Below the pieces are notes generated by a model, which ran no database searches, had not been told where the DNA came from, and saw only the letters and a program-made list of their open reading frames with translations. Positions 13,174-13,718 of a stretch of 13,718 nucleotides of DNA are shown here, in pieces. This DNA is from JBKHAJ01 sp964641125 (GTDB taxonomy: Bacteria; Spirochaetota; Spirochaetia; SPDA01; CAZSGZ01), in NCBI GenBank assembly GCA_964641125.1, contig CAZXMO010000075.1:1-13718 (forward strand). The letters run 5' to 3'. The translations under genes and the position numbers were made by a program. The stretch's first letter is position 1, and each line of letters begins with the position of its first letter.

Positions 13174-13527
13174 TCCACGAATAACCCGATTCGGTACATT
13201 GTATTCTTCGAGGACAACATTCTCCTGTAAGGAAAGGGGCTGGAAAAAGCTTGCTGTTTCCAGTTCCCGGTGTGCTGTTCGCCAATACCTCGAGTACCGA
13301 CGCGTACGGGGACTTTGCCATATGCATCATCACCATCCCATATCATGATGGTGCGTAACAGCACCGGGTACATCTTCATCCCAGGAACAATTTTTCATTG
13401 ACCGGAAAGTGAAAACAAACAGCTGTCACCCACCGGTATCGATTATCGGCAGGCTTCTGATTTCACGGAAAGTTCTGTTGACGGGGAACAGTATTTTTCC
13501 CTTTTTATTTACTCACAGCTTTTAACA
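13174..13527. other. non-coding stretch between the TolB-like gene and the pseudogene scar
   Basis: About 350 nt with no supported gene. It contains repeat copy 2 (13217-13264) and, at 13329-13355, a stem formed by CACCAT and ATGGTG that could switch with an overlapping CATCAT/ATGATG pairing. Open stretches on both strands here resemble no family I know. Towards the right the DNA turns AT-rich. Confidence 0.5.
13217..13264. repeat. hairpin repeat, copy 2
   Basis: The same unit as at 10870-10916, in the same orientation. The hairpin core of 26 nt, CTGGAAA (13240-13246), loop AAGCTTGCTG, TTTCCAG (13257-13263) and TT, is identical to copy 1; the leader ACATTCTCCTGT is identical and the middle differs by one indel and few substitutions. 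It lies 43 nt after the TolB-like gene stop. Confidence 0.8.
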
Positions 13528-13590
13528 TCATTCTGATCTTGCAATCCTGAAACCACCTCCCTTATCTTTTACAATTGTGCTGCCACTCCC
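13528..13590 (-). pseudogene. 3' remnant of a second SUMF-domain gene
   Basis: On the minus strand twenty codons read GSGSTIVKDKGGGFRIARSE and then stop at 13530-13528. This matches the end of the SUMF gene at 10922 (GSPGSTEFEVVGFRVARSE), and the DNA around the stop is also alike (GCAAGATC-GAATGATG in both). The frame is closed just upstream by TAG, and nothing further of the SUMF domain is seen. It is therefore a 63-nt relic. Confidence 0.75.
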
Positions 13591-13718
13591 CTAAAAAATT
13601 GACCCGCCGTCCGAGGCCGATTCTTTCAACCCGATAAGAGACGCTACGAGGAAAGATTATTTTTTACCCTATGGTTTAATTCCTTCATAAGTCTCTCTTT
13701 CTCGGCAAGGGCCTTTTC
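13591..13718 (-). pseudogene. sensor histidine kinase fragment (HisKA_2 type), frameshifted and truncated
   Basis: Entering from the right edge, the minus strand reads EKALAEKERLMKELNHRVKN followed by NLSS, then TAG at 13646-13644. ELNHRVKNNL is the phospho-acceptor H-box of the HisKA_2/HWE-like histidine kinases. Restoring one base at the TAG gives V-A and continues as SLIGLKESASDGGSIF in the next frame, matching the helix after the H-box, and then ends at TAG 13593-13591 directly beside the SUMF relic. The ATPase domain, which should follow for another 130 or so residues, is missing. The start of the protein lies outside the window. The kinase is thus inactive unless both lesions are sequence errors. 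Confidence 0.78.

Noticed and set aside
13074..13379. Minus-strand frame of 101 codons across the TolB-like gene end
   Set aside because: It overlaps the well-supported propeller gene and the hairpin repeat and resembles no family.

Overview
The window looks like a piece of a draft bacterial scaffold. It is moderately GC-rich and has two runs of exactly 100 Ns (1899-1998 and 4009-4108), the usual placeholder for a gap of unknown length. Two intact or nearly intact repeat-type lipoproteins, a SUMF-domain lipoprotein, a FecR/TPR secreted protein, a DUF4143 ATPase and a Phd/VapC remnant would suit a free-living spirochaete-like Gram-negative. That placement is an inference; no rRNA or marker gene is present.

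Layout. (1) 1-1796, minus strand: a tight operon reading cupin protein, mannitol-1-phosphate 5-dehydrogenase (MtlD), FGGY sugar kinase (cut by the window edge), probably for polyol or sugar use. (2) 1837-4392, plus strand: a P1/DmpA-type self-processing peptidase (5' end lost in gap 1), a calcineurin-like phosphoesterase, a PRPP-type phosphoribosyltransferase (3' end lost in gap 2) and the C-terminal end of a DUF4143 ATPase. (3) 4374-6625, plus strand: a metal-transport pair, a CNNM/DUF21-CBS membrane protein followed after 5 nt by a cation diffusion facilitator carrying a NifX-like C-terminal domain. (4) 6624-7796, minus strand: a lipoprotein that appears to be a seven-bladed propeller, with a terminator and an upstream 11-bp dyad. 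(5) 7900-9160: a decay zone with a PEBP (YbhB-like) pseudogene and a toxin-antitoxin locus whose Phd-like antitoxin is intact but whose VapC toxin is internally deleted and frameshifted. (6) 9164-10809: a FecR/TPR exported protein (plus) and a YugP-type zinc metallopeptidase (minus). (7) 10870-13718: a frameshifted SUMF lipoprotein gene with a long structured leader, a TolB-like six-bladed lipoprotein, two copies of a roughly 47-bp hairpin repeat, and at the right edge a histidine-kinase fragment abutting the 3' end of another SUMF gene.

The clearest points of interest are the transporter-NifX fusion, the orphaned antitoxin with a good promoter, the structured leader of the SUMF gene, the repeated hairpin, and the kinase/SUMF scar. 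I see no CRISPR array, tRNA, rRNA or complete insertion sequence. Several pseudogene calls rest on single-base lesions and could be assembly errors.
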